Source: Paenibacillus_S vulneris
Lineage (GTDB): Bacteria > Bacillota > Bacilli > Paenibacillales > NBRC-103111
Assembly (NCBI RefSeq): GCF_039543185.1
Contig: NZ_BAABJG010000013.1
Span: forward strand, 38,765-102,764
DNA length: 64,000 bases
Direction: 5' to 3'
Positions 17,078 through 27,239 of the stretch are shown here, one piece after another. Below the pieces are notes generated by a model. The model was not told where the DNA came from. It made no database searches and saw only the letters and a program-made list of their open reading frames with translations. The stretch's first letter is position 1. Every line of letters begins with the position of its first letter. A program made the position numbers and the translations under genes.

Positions 17078-17716
17078 TTACCTCGTATTCATTAGCTCAG
17101 CTAATATGTATCTCCCTACAACCTCATAGCCTCTGCCTGTTCCTAACGGTTTTATAATCACAGTCCCCAAGTAAGGGATATCTCCCAACCCGACGCCTTG
17201 AGGGAAGCTATGGGAAACAATGACCTGATTGACCCTGGCAGCAGGTTGTTTCTCTAACACCGCCGCCGTTTCATTCAAGATACGGTCTTGTTCCGCGAGG
17301 CTCAGATGTCCGCCCAGATTGTAAATGTTAATCCAGAAGGGGTCGACTCGAACAGGGTCAGCGCCAAAGGCCAGCTGCGCCGTCTCTCTGGTCCGGCAAA
17401 ACGGGCTCGCCAGTACAGGGTACTGCACAGGTATCCTTAAACGGCGAATCGTATTCCCGAAATCAACAGCCTGCCGCTTCCCTGTCTCCGATAAATTCCT
17501 TTGGGTGGAGCAGTCGCTGAACGCAAGCCCTGGCTGATCTTGTCCGACATCCGCTTCTCCGTGCCGGACATACAATATGTACCCGCCTTGACGGAGCGAG
17601 TTCAGCAAGTCCGGACTGATCGGTGCTGCTTTGGCTGCATTTTCTATCGACAAGCCCATTAATAACGGAAACAGCAGAAGGAGGGCTAACGGCCCTTTAC
17701 AAACGATCTTTTTCAT
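17078..17716 (-). CDS. Exported histidine phosphatase superfamily protein
   Basis: About 212 residues. An N-terminal signal peptide (MKKIVCKG, then a Leu-rich core, cleavage near AKAAP) is followed by a phosphoglycerate-mutase-like fold: catalytic RHG in YVRHGEAD (about 51-53), the ETGKRQAVDFG and SPFCRTRETAQLAFG motifs, and the second catalytic His in SHSFPQGVG. Members remove phosphate from small molecules through a phospho-His intermediate; the substrate is not evident. ATG 17716 gives a standard signal peptide; a TTG at 17737 is in frame. It stands alone between the helicase and the chromate transporter. Confidence 0.85.
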   Translation of the reverse strand: MKKIVCKGPLALLLLFPLLMGLSIENAAKAAPISPDLLNSLRQGGYILYVRHGEADVGQDQPGLAFSDCSTQRNLSETGKRQAVDFGNTIRRLRIPVQYPVLASPFCRTRETAQLAFGADPVRVDPFWINIYNLGGHLSLAEQDRILNETAAVLEKQPAARVNQVIVSHSFPQGVGLGDIPYLGTVIIKPLGTGRGYEVVGRYILAELMNTR

Positions 17717-17778
17717 AGTGGGGGTCACTTCTTTCAAATAGTGTGGGTGTCTCCCCTGTAGTTTGCCTCCAACTGGTA

Positions 17779-17820
17779 AAAATTAAAAACGGATAAGGAC
17801 CGCTTATGGTCCATTATCCG
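17779..17820 (-). terminator. Terminator of chromate transporter gene
   Basis: CGGATAAGGACC / GGTCCATTATCCG stem (17790-17820), followed on the minus strand by a U-rich tail (GTTTTTAATTTTT), ten bases past the chrA-like stop. Confidence 0.85.
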
Positions 17821-17830
17821 TTATACGAAT

Positions 17831-19048
17831 CTATCCTATGAAGTTCAGCAGCACGCCGCCCGCGGCACCGGCCAGTACGATAACCCATGGAGGCAGCTTC
17901 CAAAAGACGAGCAAGATGAATAAAACAACAGCCAAGGCAAAATCCATCGGCTTGATAATGGCAGAAGTCCATAGCGGATTGTATAAAGCGGCTAATAACA
18001 GCCCCACTACAGCCGCATTAATGCCTGCCAAAGCACCTTGAACCCCTGGATGGCTTCTTAGCCCGTTCCAAAACGGAAGCGCCCCGACAACGAGCAAAAA
18101 TGCCGGAAGGAAAATGGCGACAGTAGCCACGATTGCTCCAGATAAACCTCCTGCCATTGCCCCCAGATAGGCTGCAAAGGTGAACAACGGTCCGGGCACC
18201 GCTTGCGCGGCTCCGTAGCCTGCAAGGAAATCATGCTCGCTAACCCATCCCATAGGAACAACCTCCCGTTCCAGAAGGGGCAGAACGACATGGCCTCCGC
18301 CAAATACGAGCGAGCCCGAGCGGTAGAAGCTGTCGAACATGGCGACCCATTCCAGGCTTCCCCACGGTCTGGCAAGAGGCAGCACCACCAGAAGAATGAA
18401 AAACAAGCTTAGACAGATCACCGCCAGAGATCGGCTAATCTTAATAGGAAGGTGCGGTGCCGCGCTCTCCGGCTTCCTTCGATACAGCCACAAGCCTATC
18501 AGTCCGGCTGCCGTAAGGATAATAATTTGGCTGATGGCCGATGGCCACGCTAATGTCACGACAGCAGCTATCACCGCAATGGTGATCCGCTCCCGGTCCG
18601 GAGTAAGCTTCTGTCCCATGCCCAGAACAGCTTGGGCGACGATCGCTACGGCGACGATTTTCAAGCCGTGAATCCACCCGGCATCCCCCACGTCATAGCC
18701 TTGGAGCAGGAATGCAAACGCGGCTAGCGCTATAACCGACGGAAGGGTGAAACCCAGCCAAGCGACCAGGCCTCCAAGCAGCCCGGCTCTTATCATGCCT
18801 ATTCCAATGCCAACCTGGCTGCTCGCAGGTCCGGGGAGGAATTGACACAGCGCTACCAGATCGGCATAGCTTCGTTCATCGATCCATTTTCTTCGGCTTA
18901 CGTACTCGTTATGAAAATAACCGAGATGCGCAATCGGCCCCCCAAAAGAGGTGAGCCCCAATTTGGCAGATACGCCGAGCACTTCCAGCAGAGCAGCGGC
19001 CTTCCCTTTGCGCTCCCCCGCTGCGATATGCTGCTCATTCGGTTCCAT
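17831..19048 (-). CDS. chrA: Chromate transporter (ChrA family, two-domain form)
   Basis: A 405-residue membrane protein, the usual length of two-domain CHR proteins. The N-terminal CHR half has the LTSFGGPIAHLGYFHNEYV signature and CQFLPGPASSQ; the C-terminal half repeats the pattern as FGGGHVVLPLLE and GAAQAVPGPLFTFAAYLG. These conserved GGP/GGG and PGP motifs define the family, which exports chromate by sharing features with sulfate uptake. Monocistronic: terminator at 17779 and no close upstream gene. Whether it truly confers chromate resistance cannot be told, as many family members are uncharacterised. Confidence 0.92.
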   Translation of the reverse strand: MEPNEQHIAAGERKGKAAALLEVLGVSAKLGLTSFGGPIAHLGYFHNEYVSRRKWIDERSYADLVALCQFLPGPASSQVGIGIGMIRAGLLGGLVAWLGFTLPSVIALAAFAFLLQGYDVGDAGWIHGLKIVAVAIVAQAVLGMGQKLTPDRERITIAVIAAVVTLAWPSAISQIIILTAAGLIGLWLYRRKPESAAPHLPIKISRSLAVICLSLFFILLVVLPLARPWGSLEWVAMFDSFYRSGSLVFGGGHVVLPLLEREVVPMGWVSEHDFLAGYGAAQAVPGPLFTFAAYLGAMAGGLSGAIVATVAIFLPAFLLVVGALPFWNGLRSHPGVQGALAGINAAVVGLLLAALYNPLWTSAIIKPMDFALAVVLFILLVFWKLPPWVIVLAGAAGGVLLNFIG

Positions 19049-19149
19049 AAACCCACCGGCCCCTTCTCCAATGTCCGTTAGCTTTTCTCAACGAGGCCAT
19101 TATACCATATCCTGTCATGCTGATTTTTGGTTTATGAGAAAATTAATAA

Positions 19150-19209
19150 TCATAGAAATACTCCCCTAAAGACGGCAGGTCATTGAACCTCTCGGCCTAA
19201 AGGGGAGCA
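19150..19209 (-). terminator. Probable terminator of the pectinase gene
   Basis: CTCCCCT (19160-19166) pairs with AGGGGAG (19201-19207) enclosing about 34 bases; a U-rich stretch follows on the minus strand. About 35 bases past the stop of the giant protein. Long loop, so moderate confidence. Confidence 0.5.
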
Positions 19210-19241
19210 TCCGGTATTACATCAGGTTGCCTCTATTTCAT

Positions 19242-22200
19242 TCATTCTTCATTCATAAGCTGTTCGTACTGCAGCAATCGTTTCAGCATAACTGCCGCTT
19301 CCGCACGGCTGGCCTTGGCGCCAGGCACGAACGTATCGCTGGTCACACCGTTAATAATTCCTGCGTTAACAGCTTGAGCCACTGCATCCTTAGCCCAGCC
19401 GCTAACCAGGCCGGAATCCGAGAACTTGGACAAGCCTTGTGGGCTTACGTCCGCCTTTTTCCCGGCTGCGCTCATGGCGCGAGTGATCATTACCGCCATT
19501 TGTTCACGCGTAATGGCAGCCTCCGGCTGGAAGGTGCCGTTCTCAAAGCCGTCCACCAAGCCGGCCTGACTAGCCGCGCCAATAGCTCCTGCAAACCAGT
19601 CGTTTGCCTTAACGTCCCGGAATTTCGTTGCAGCCGTCTCGTTCAAGCCTAGAGCTCGAACCAGAAGCGCTGCGAATTCCGCACGAGTAATCTCATGCTG
19701 TGGTGCAAAGCTGCTGTCGGTCACTCCATTGACCACGAGCTTGGAGGCTAGCAGCTCCACATCGGCCCGAGCCCAGTGTTCTTTGATGTCATCGAATGTT
19801 CTGGAGTATTCGACAACCGTATAGATACTGTTGCCCGGACGTCTTATTACAGCCTTGGAAGCCCCGCCTTCCGTAGTGAACAAGGCCGGTACGAAGCTGA
19901 ACGTGCCTGCCGACGGGTTGTATAGCACGGCAGTCGTCGTCTTCGGATCCGGAGCCTTGGTCAGATCTAATGTGCGAGTAACATACAGAGCTCCAAAATC
20001 GCTGATTTGAATTGCTTTGCCGCTGGCATCAGCTGCCGTTACGGTAAAGTCCACTGCCGGAACCAAAGGATTCAGGCCCTCCTGCTTGGCCTTCGCTTCG
20101 ATAGCAGATAGAGCTGCACCGCTGACCTTCTCGATCGAAATAACGATCTTGACATCCTTGGACGCCGCGCCAAGCTTGCTTGCAAGGGCATCGATATCGA
20201 TGGCTCTCAATGGCAAATCATACGAAGCTCCTCCGTACTTCAAGGAAATCACCGCATTCGGTGCTTTGGAGACAAGCTCCGCTACTGAGGCGGATGGAAG
20301 CTCCAATAGGCCGACAGGCTCGTTATTTCCTTTGACTTCGATGGAGATGCGCTGCCCCGCTGCACCTTTAAGGATTTCCAATGCTTGAGTTAATGCCGCA
20401 CCTTCCAGAGCGGCTCTTGCCGCCGCTTTTCCGTCTGCGGTCTTCCCACTCACTGACGGCAGGTTCAACATAAGCGAGCCGTCTTGGGCAGGCTCTTTGG
20501 TTACGGGTGGCGTTGTCGTTGACGAGCCGCCTCTGCTGCCCGAACCTCCGCGCGAGTAATAAGGAGTCGCGCTGACTTCAGAGGAGTTGGCGCTTTCCCC
20601 GCCTGTATTAACAGCCGAAACAACATAGTAATAGGTCACAAAATTCGTTAAATCAGCATCCGTGTAACTGGTTCCAGTTACATTCGTCGCGATCGTCGTA
20701 TACGCGCCGCCTTTGGTCGTGCTGCGCTTCACATTGTACGAGGCTGCTCCTGTTACACTGCTCCACTGCAGGCTTACCTGGCTGACAGCAGCCGTCGCGA
20801 CGAGCCCTGTCGGTGCGGCTGGTGGCTCTACCGGAGTCACTGGAGCTATCGGCGTTGCACTTACTTCCGACGAATTCGCACTTTCTCCTCCGGCATTAAC
20901 CGCACTTACTACGTAATAGTACGTCGTTCCGTTCGTCAGCTCTTTATCCGTGTAGCTTGTACCTGCAACATTCGTCGCAATCGTCGTATACGCGCCGCCC
21001 TTGGTCGTGCTGCGTTTCACATTGTACGAGGCTGCTCCTGTTACACTGCTCCACTGCAGGCTGACCTGGCTGACAGCAGCTGTCGCGACGAGTCCTGTCG
21101 GTGCGGCCGGTGGCTCTACCGGAGTCACTGGAGCTGTCGGCGTCGCACTTACTTCCACCGAATTCGCGCTTTCTCCTCCGGCATTAACCGCACTTACTGC
21201 GTAATAGTAGGTCGTTCCGTTCGTCAGCTCTTTATCCGTGTAACTAGTTCCAACCACGTTCGTTGCAATCGTCGTATACGCGCCGTCTTTGGTTGTGCTG
21301 CGTTTCACGTTGTAAGACTCTGCTCCTGTTACACTGCTCCACTGCAGGCTTACCTGGCTGACAGCAGCCGTCGCGACGAGTCCTGTCGGTGCGGCCGGTG
21401 GCTCTACCGGTGTCACTGGAGCTGTCGGCGTCGCACCCACTTCCGCCGAATTCGCGCTTTCTCCCCCGGCATTAACTGCACTTACTACATAATAGTAGGT
21501 CGTTCCGTTCGTCAGCTCTTTATCCGTGTAGCTTGTTCCAGCCACGTTCGTTGCAATCGTCGTATACGCGCCGCCTTTGGTCGTGCTGCGTTTCACGTTG
21601 TACGAGGTTGCTCCTGTTACACTGCTCCACTGCAGGCTGACCTGGGCATCGCCCGCTGTTGCTGTCAGATCTGCCGGTGTCCCCGGCGCTTTTTCACCTG
21701 ACCGTGCATGCTCTGCTCCTGCTTGTGATTTGACAATAGCAGGCACATCCACGGTTGCGTCCATTTGATTGAACAGCGTCGGCGTCCAGTTGGCCGGAAT
21801 CAATCCGCCTTTGCTTTGCGCTATATTTACTTCTACTCCGTTGAGTATAGAGCCTGTATCCGTAAACTCCGTTCCGCCAGGTGATACTTGAATCAGCGAA
21901 GCGGCGGATGTCCCCTCATCCTGCACAAAATAGTTGTTTTGAGCAACGATGTGCGACTCGAATCCTACGCCTATAGCGTACAGGAAAGGATAGCTCTCGT
22001 TATTAAGGGTACCTTCATAATAATTGTTATACAGATGCACTTGCCCGAACCGCACACGCGGTGCGCGCTGCGTCACATTTTGATAAAAGTTATGGTGGAA
22101 CGTAATTCTCTCTTTGCCGCGATCGTCCGTATAACTGTCGCTTCCGCCGACCAGAGTGTTTTTATCATGATCATGGAAGTAGTTATAAGAGACTGTAATC

Positions 22201-25200
22201 AAATCGGAAGAGTTCGAAATATCCAATGCGCCGTCATGCTGCTGGTATTGCCGCCCGAAATATTTGATGTTGTAATCATCGCGGTTATTGCCATCACTGA
22301 ACGTATTGTGATCAATCCAAACATGCTGGGCGTTCTTCACGGTGATACTGTCAAACGCGGAGTTCCAGTTGCCTGCATCTCCATCTGTCGGGTCCCATTG
22401 AGGGAAATAGTCGAACGCGTTCTCGAATTCGATGTTGCGGATAATGACATTATCCACGTTCTGAATCATCAGGTTACCGCCTGTAATCTTGGCGTTGGAG
22501 CCCGGTAAGCCGACAATGGTCGTATTGGAGCCCACATTGATTTTGATTTTGTTCCCCTGGTTCGCTTCCGAAACGGCACGTGCCGTCTCTAATGGCCCAG
22601 ATGGAACCCGGGTTCCCCAAACCGCCGGATCATAAGCAGCCAGATAAGCCTGGAGGTCGTATGCCGGGTCTTTATAATAATCCATACCTACCGGATTATC
22701 GTTGTCATCCACATTCATGTCGATGGTGCCCTTGACGTAGATGATCTTCGGCGTCGAATTCGTCGCATTCGAGCTGTTATTGCCTCCGAGTGCTTTAATG
22801 AGCTCGCTGCGTTTGGTTACGGTGAAAATATTTGCCGCAGAAGCTTTGGAGCCCCCGGTCGTTCCCGTCGTGAAGGAACCCCACCCGTCGTTGACGGCCA
22901 GCACCTGCTTTCCAATATCCGACGAAGCATCCGTATTGATCACGTTAATAGTGACCGGAACGGAAATCGTGCCAAAGTTGAAGCTGAGTGTCGTCGTTCC
23001 TTCGGGCAGACTTGCCAGATAAGCCTTGTTCAACGTCACTACATTGCCGTTCACCGAATAATCGGATGCCGTTAGAGCTGCAGAGCCATTCGTAATACTC
23101 TTAAGAGCATCTCCATTGAGCTGGAGAGTCGCATGAATGTCTGCTTGATTCGCTGTATTTTTGTCAAAATTAGACGTTGTCACCGACACCGTAGGCAGGT
23201 AAGTCACATTAGGCATAATCACCGGAGTGGAAGGATCCCAATCGGTAAAAATTTGCGGGATCGTCAAGCTGGCTTCCGGTCCTGTCAGCTGCGTCGAAAT
23301 TTTACGGGCGGACGGGTTGGCTCCCACACCATAGCTGTTATACTCGAAAAAGTAGTTCGTAATGCAGCTTCCCGCGCAAGAAGCGCCCCACCCTTCATTT
23401 AGAAATTTCCTGGAGTCGATCAATGTGTTGATAAAGCTGACTCTCGCATAATCCTTCCAGCCACGCCCTAAATCATAGGTACCGGAGGCAGAGGCATCGT
23501 CCACGATTTGTGAATTGAAGAACACATAGCCTTTATCCGTTACATTCTTTTGTGCTCCTGCGGTGATATGTCCACCGCCGCCGGAGTTGCTGACGAGGAC
23601 CATTTTTACATTATCCATGACAACCGCCGGGGCTTCGCCGAAGATAAAGTCGACATCGCCCTGAATGATGCTGTTGTGGAAATAATGGCGCCCTTTACCG
23701 CTTGGATTTAGGCCGTTATACAGCGTGTCCTGATAGCCCTTCAGCTTGACCGATTCCAACGAAGCCTTATCGCTGTATAAGGACAGAGCCACAGCTTGGG
23801 CAACGGCCGAGCGCGGACCCGAGCTGTTCTCGATGGTCAAGTGGGCAGCGGTAAAGTTATCTGCCGTTACCTTCACCGTTTGGCTCAAGAAGGTGTTGCC
23901 CGTATGGCCCGGCTTCCCGGTTGTCGATGAGGTTCCGGCATAATCGCCATAAACGATCACGGTTTGGTCCATGCCATCCCCTACAAGGCTTACATAAGGC
24001 CGATCCACCGTAAGCTTCTCGGTATAGGTTCCTGCTTTAATATGAATGACAGTTCGTTCCGTATTCGTTGTAGATATTGAGTTCACAGCACTTTGAATCG
24101 TTTGGAATAGTGTCGTGCCAAAATTCGCACTGCTAGCTGTGGCTGCCTGATCTACGGTAAGCACCTTTGCAGGCAGTACGGCGATTTCGTCCGTTGCAGG
24201 TCCTTCCCCGTTAGCATTCGAAGCGGTAATTACGTAATAGTATGTCGTGCCGTTGCCTACGCTCGCATCGTTGTAGGAGGTTTGATCCGTTGCAGCAAGC
24301 GTTGTATAAGGTCCTCCGCTTGTTACCGATCTTTTCACAGTATACCCGTCCGCCCCGGCCATCTTGTCCCAGGAAAGGCTTGCACTGCCTTCGGCAGCAA
24401 TCGCTCTAAGCCCTGTCGGAGCGGCAGGAGCACCGGCCTTCGCTGCATAAGGAACCGCCTTCAGCTGGTTGGAGATCATGCTCTCCTGAGCTAATTGATC
24501 GTCTGCTAGACGACTTGCAACGACAGTATAGTAATAGATCGTGCCGTTAGTGACATCGGTGTCGGTAAAGCTGGCATCCCTCACCTCTTGGGCTACCGTT
24601 GTGTAAGGTCCTCCGTTCACGGTGCTTCTCTTAACCATGTAATAGGTTGCGTCCGTAACCGACGTCCAGCTTAGATCGACCTTATTATCTCCGGGCACGG
24701 CACTTACCAGCGTCGGTGCAGCTAAAGGTGCGGAAGGCGCAACCTTCAGCAGCGCGGAGCTTGGACTTGAGCCGCCCATATTGGCTGCCGTTACCTGGTA
24801 GTAGTACGAGGTCCCATTCGTCAGGTTTTTATCGAGATACGTCGTTCCGGTAAGCTTCTGCGCTACGGTAATGAACGGGCCGTCCGGATGGGTGCTCCGC
24901 AGAAGCGTGTAAGTAGACTGTACTGGTTGTCCTTCCTCATCTTTAACTTGGACGGAGCTCCAATTCAAAGTGATTTGACTGTCCCGAATATCGATAGGAC
25001 CAAATACAGGTGCAGTATCCGGCGGCTGAACATTGTTCGGATAGCCGTGTGCCTCATTCGATGGGTCGCTTTCGCCGTTCGAATTAACACCTGTAACGAC
25101 ATAGTAATAATCCTTCTTATTTTCAAGCCCCGTATCGGTGTACGCAGGGGATGTAACCTGGGTCGCTACACGAGTGTAAGGTCCCCCGATGACGGTGCTC

Positions 25201-27239
25201 CGGTAGACATTATAGGAATCCACGCCGCTTGCTGAGTTCCAGTTCAGCACGACCTTCTGGTCGGCTCCTGCTGCAGTCAGATTTTGTGGAGTCACCGCCG
25301 TGTGTTTATAAACCTTCACATTATCTACATACAGGCTTCCTGTGGAGGAACCCGCTGTTCTCGCTTGAATTTTGGCGATGTTAGTATCCTGTGTACTGAA
25401 TTTGTAATTGCCTCTGTACACTCCGTTGAAATAAACATCGGCCGTATTCGTTCCGGTATCGGCGACAAACCTCAGCGTATACCATCTCACCGTATTATTG
25501 GAGTTAATGGTCTCGAATGTATTCAGGTTCGTGACGCTGAAGGAAAGCACCGTTTTACCCGAGCTGTCGATAAGCTCCAATGGATAGGAATCCCCGATGA
25601 CCTTGGGTTCCATGAAGCTTAATTCAGCCGTCAGACCGTTTTTGCCGGATACCGGGGAGAAGGAATTCGTAAAGCCCCCTCTGCGGCCCGAATCGGCATT
25701 ATCGTTGATCCATAGTACATTGGTCGAATTGTCCTTAATCGTCGCCGATTTGTTATTGGCCGGTGCGGCTTCCGTCGGCGAGTAATATTTGTTGGTCAAA
25801 TGATCGTTGTTGATGACAGTCACGTTGTTGATCTTGTCATCTGCTGCATTGGCAATGGAAACATAGCCTGCAGGAGTATCTCCCAATACGCTGGTTTCGA
25901 AATTATCATTGATGAAATAGAGACCTGGTTTGTCCGAAACCTCGCTAGAGTTGGAGCTTTCACCGACGCCATTAACCGCGCTTATCACATAATAATAAGC
26001 AGTACCGTTAGCTAGCCCGGTGTGAGTAAAGCTGGTGCCGTTAGTTACATTCGCTACAACGGTATAGGGCCCTCCGGCCGCTGCGCTTTGCTTCACGTTA
26101 TAGGACGTTGCCCCGGATACGCTGCTCCAGGAAAGAGTGACTTGCTGGTTCCCCGCTGCCGCCGCAGCATTCGCTGGTGCAGCCGGTACTGCTGCAGTCA
26201 GCGCTGCCGGCGTAAGAGTTACTTCATTGGAATAGACGCTGGCGGTTACCGCGTTGGCAGCTGTGACCACGTAGTTATACGTTTGTCCATTGGTTACTGC
26301 CGTATCTGTGTAGCTGAGTCCATGGATCGGACCGCTGTTTAGTTTGCTATAGGGACCGCCTTTAACGGTGCTCCGTCCCACATCATAGTAAACCGCGTCC
26401 GTGACCGCGTCCCAGCTGAGCGTCACTTGACGATCGCCTGCCGTACCGTTAAGGGCCGGGGCTTCCAGGGATACCGGCATGGTCGCCGTTAAACTGGAAA
26501 CTGCTGTCGTTGAAGCGGCATTATACGCATTTTGAAGCGTTATGCTGCCGAAGGATGCGGCAGCCGCTTTCCCTACAGCAAAGCCGACATACATAGATTG
26601 GTTGGATGTCACATCCGTAATATTTTTCCCGTTGATATTCATCCAAGTGATCGTAGTCCCATCCGATGTGCCGATATCAAAATAGACATCCGCTCTGGAC
26701 GAGCCTGCGTTCCACTGCTTGCGGACACGCATGTAGCTTGGAGGCGTATCGTAGGTCATATCAGTGCCTGATACTTTGTATCCTGAATTGCTTGCCGAAC
26801 CCCCGGTAACCGCTTTCGTTGTAACGTATGGCTGATATTTATTTCCCGTGCCGTAATAATAGCTGTATACAAATGAGCTGCCCTGCTCCAAGGTACTGCG
26901 AAGCAAAATCCCCGCCTGAGCTCCGCTGACATACGGATAGCTGGTCAGTTTAGCGATCAGGGTGAAGTCCCCGCTTACCGGAGTATACGCATATTGAAAC
27001 TGCTCCGTGGCAGCACTCTGATTCGTAATACCGGCAGATGAAGTGCTTGTAACGGTAAGCACACCTTCCGTCTTATCATAGGTCGTGTTCCCCGTGGAAC
27101 TATTGTAGCTCAAGCTGCTCCAGCCCGTAGGGAGCGGCGCCGCCTGAACGTCCGGTATTCCCAAGACCGGGATATACGACGCCAGCAATGCAAAACACAG
27201 CATGATGCGCAAACAGATCATGATATTGCCTTTCTTCAT
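19242..27239 (-). CDS. S-layer-anchored bifunctional pectin methylesterase / pectate lyase
   Basis: A 2665-residue secreted protein. Order: signal peptide (1-34, cleavage near VQAAP); a DUF1349/laminin-like beta-sandwich (about 35-240); two Fn3 domains; a second concanavalin-like domain (about 440-650, starting FINDNFET); four Fn3 domains; a CE8 pectin methylesterase (about 1028-1340; QD of GYQDTLY, GDVDFIFGEA and GRGW motifs hold the two catalytic Asp and Arg); a CBM_X2-like Ig domain (about 1345-1430); a PL1 pectate lyase (about 1445-1845; VWIDHNTFSDG, DGALDISNSSDLITVSYNYF and RAPRVRFGQVHLYNNYYEG hold calcium and catalytic residues); four nearly identical Fn3 domains; a Gly/Ser linker; a domain common before SLH repeats; and three SLH domains (about 2480-2660) for cell-wall attachment. 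De-esterification followed by lyase cleavage on one chain makes sense for plant pectin. AAGGAGG lies 11 bases before the ATG. Confidence 0.93.
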   Translation of the reverse strand: MKKGNIMICLRIMLCFALLASYIPVLGIPDVQAAPLPTGWSSLSYNSSTGNTTYDKTEGVLTVTSTSSAGITNQSAATEQFQYAYTPVSGDFTLIAKLTSYPYVSGAQAGILLRSTLEQGSSFVYSYYYGTGNKYQPYVTTKAVTGGSASNSGYKVSGTDMTYDTPPSYMRVRKQWNAGSSRADVYFDIGTSDGTTITWMNINGKNITDVTSNQSMYVGFAVGKAAAASFGSITLQNAYNAASTTAVSSLTATMPVSLEAPALNGTAGDRQVTLSWDAVTDAVYYDVGRSTVKGGPYSKLNSGPIHGLSYTDTAVTNGQTYNYVVTAANAVTASVYSNEVTLTPAALTAAVPAAPANAAAAAGNQQVTLSWSSVSGATSYNVKQSAAAGGPYTVVANVTNGTSFTHTGLANGTAYYYVISAVNGVGESSNSSEVSDKPGLYFINDNFETSVLGDTPAGYVSIANAADDKINNVTVINNDHLTNKYYSPTEAAPANNKSATIKDNSTNVLWINDNADSGRRGGFTNSFSPVSGKNGLTAELSFMEPKVIGDSYPLELIDSSGKTVLSFSVTNLNTFETINSNNTVRWYTLRFVADTGTNTADVYFNGVYRGNYKFSTQDTNIAKIQARTAGSSTGSLYVDNVKVYKHTAVTPQNLTAAGADQKVVLNWNSASGVDSYNVYRSTVIGGPYTRVATQVTSPAYTDTGLENKKDYYYVVTGVNSNGESDPSNEAHGYPNNVQPPDTAPVFGPIDIRDSQITLNWSSVQVKDEEGQPVQSTYTLLRSTHPDGPFITVAQKLTGTTYLDKNLTNGTSYYYQVTAANMGGSSPSSALLKVAPSAPLAAPTLVSAVPGDNKVDLSWTSVTDATYYMVKRSTVNGGPYTTVAQEVRDASFTDTDVTNGTIYYYTVVASRLADDQLAQESMISNQLKAVPYAAKAGAPAAPTGLRAIAAEGSASLSWDKMAGADGYTVKRSVTSGGPYTTLAATDQTSYNDASVGNGTTYYYVITASNANGEGPATDEIAVLPAKVLTVDQAATASSANFGTTLFQTIQSAVNSISTTNTERTVIHIKAGTYTEKLTVDRPYVSLVGDGMDQTVIVYGDYAGTSSTTGKPGHTGNTFLSQTVKVTADNFTAAHLTIENSSGPRSAVAQAVALSLYSDKASLESVKLKGYQDTLYNGLNPSGKGRHYFHNSIIQGDVDFIFGEAPAVVMDNVKMVLVSNSGGGGHITAGAQKNVTDKGYVFFNSQIVDDASASGTYDLGRGWKDYARVSFINTLIDSRKFLNEGWGASCAGSCITNYFFEYNSYGVGANPSARKISTQLTGPEASLTIPQIFTDWDPSTPVIMPNVTYLPTVSVTTSNFDKNTANQADIHATLQLNGDALKSITNGSAALTASDYSVNGNVVTLNKAYLASLPEGTTTLSFNFGTISVPVTINVINTDASSDIGKQVLAVNDGWGSFTTGTTGGSKASAANIFTVTKRSELIKALGGNNSSNATNSTPKIIYVKGTIDMNVDDNDNPVGMDYYKDPAYDLQAYLAAYDPAVWGTRVPSGPLETARAVSEANQGNKIKINVGSNTTIVGLPGSNAKITGGNLMIQNVDNVIIRNIEFENAFDYFPQWDPTDGDAGNWNSAFDSITVKNAQHVWIDHNTFSDGNNRDDYNIKYFGRQYQQHDGALDISNSSDLITVSYNYFHDHDKNTLVGGSDSYTDDRGKERITFHHNFYQNVTQRAPRVRFGQVHLYNNYYEGTLNNESYPFLYAIGVGFESHIVAQNNYFVQDEGTSAASLIQVSPGGTEFTDTGSILNGVEVNIAQSKGGLIPANWTPTLFNQMDATVDVPAIVKSQAGAEHARSGEKAPGTPADLTATAGDAQVSLQWSSVTGATSYNVKRSTTKGGAYTTIATNVAGTSYTDKELTNGTTYYYVVSAVNAGGESANSAEVGATPTAPVTPVEPPAAPTGLVATAAVSQVSLQWSSVTGAESYNVKRSTTKDGAYTTIATNVVGTSYTDKELTNGTTYYYAVSAVNAGGESANSVEVSATPTAPVTPVEPPAAPTGLVATAAVSQVSLQWSSVTGAASYNVKRSTTKGGAYTTIATNVAGTSYTDKELTNGTTYYYVVSAVNAGGESANSSEVSATPIAPVTPVEPPAAPTGLVATAAVSQVSLQWSSVTGAASYNVKRSTTKGGAYTTIATNVTGTSYTDADLTNFVTYYYVVSAVNTGGESANSSEVSATPYYSRGGSGSRGGSSTTTPPVTKEPAQDGSLMLNLPSVSGKTADGKAAARAALEGAALTQALEILKGAAGQRISIEVKGNNEPVGLLELPSASVAELVSKAPNAVISLKYGGASYDLPLRAIDIDALASKLGAASKDVKIVISIEKVSGAALSAIEAKAKQEGLNPLVPAVDFTVTAADASGKAIQISDFGALYVTRTLDLTKAPDPKTTTAVLYNPSAGTFSFVPALFTTEGGASKAVIRRPGNSIYTVVEYSRTFDDIKEHWARADVELLASKLVVNGVTDSSFAPQHEITRAEFAALLVRALGLNETAATKFRDVKANDWFAGAIGAASQAGLVDGFENGTFQPEAAITREQMAVMITRAMSAAGKKADVSPQGLSKFSDSGLVSGWAKDAVAQAVNAGIINGVTSDTFVPGAKASRAEAAVMLKRLLQYEQLMNEE
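20559..21690 (-). repeat. Four tandem 288-bp repeats coding for Fn3 domains
   Basis: Identical landmarks recur at 20713, 21001, 21289 and 21577, a strict 288-base (96-codon) period. Copies differ by a few bases each, mostly silent, and all read SVTGA(A/E)SYNVKRSTTK in frame. Domains elsewhere in the same protein have diverged much more, so these copies arose recently by tandem duplication and may vary in number between strains or be collapsed in assemblies. Confidence 0.95.

Noticed and set aside
20713..21768. Repeated plus-strand frames starting MVVLRFTLYEAAPV.
   Set aside because: They are antisense shadows of the tandem Fn3 repeats and recur exactly with their period.
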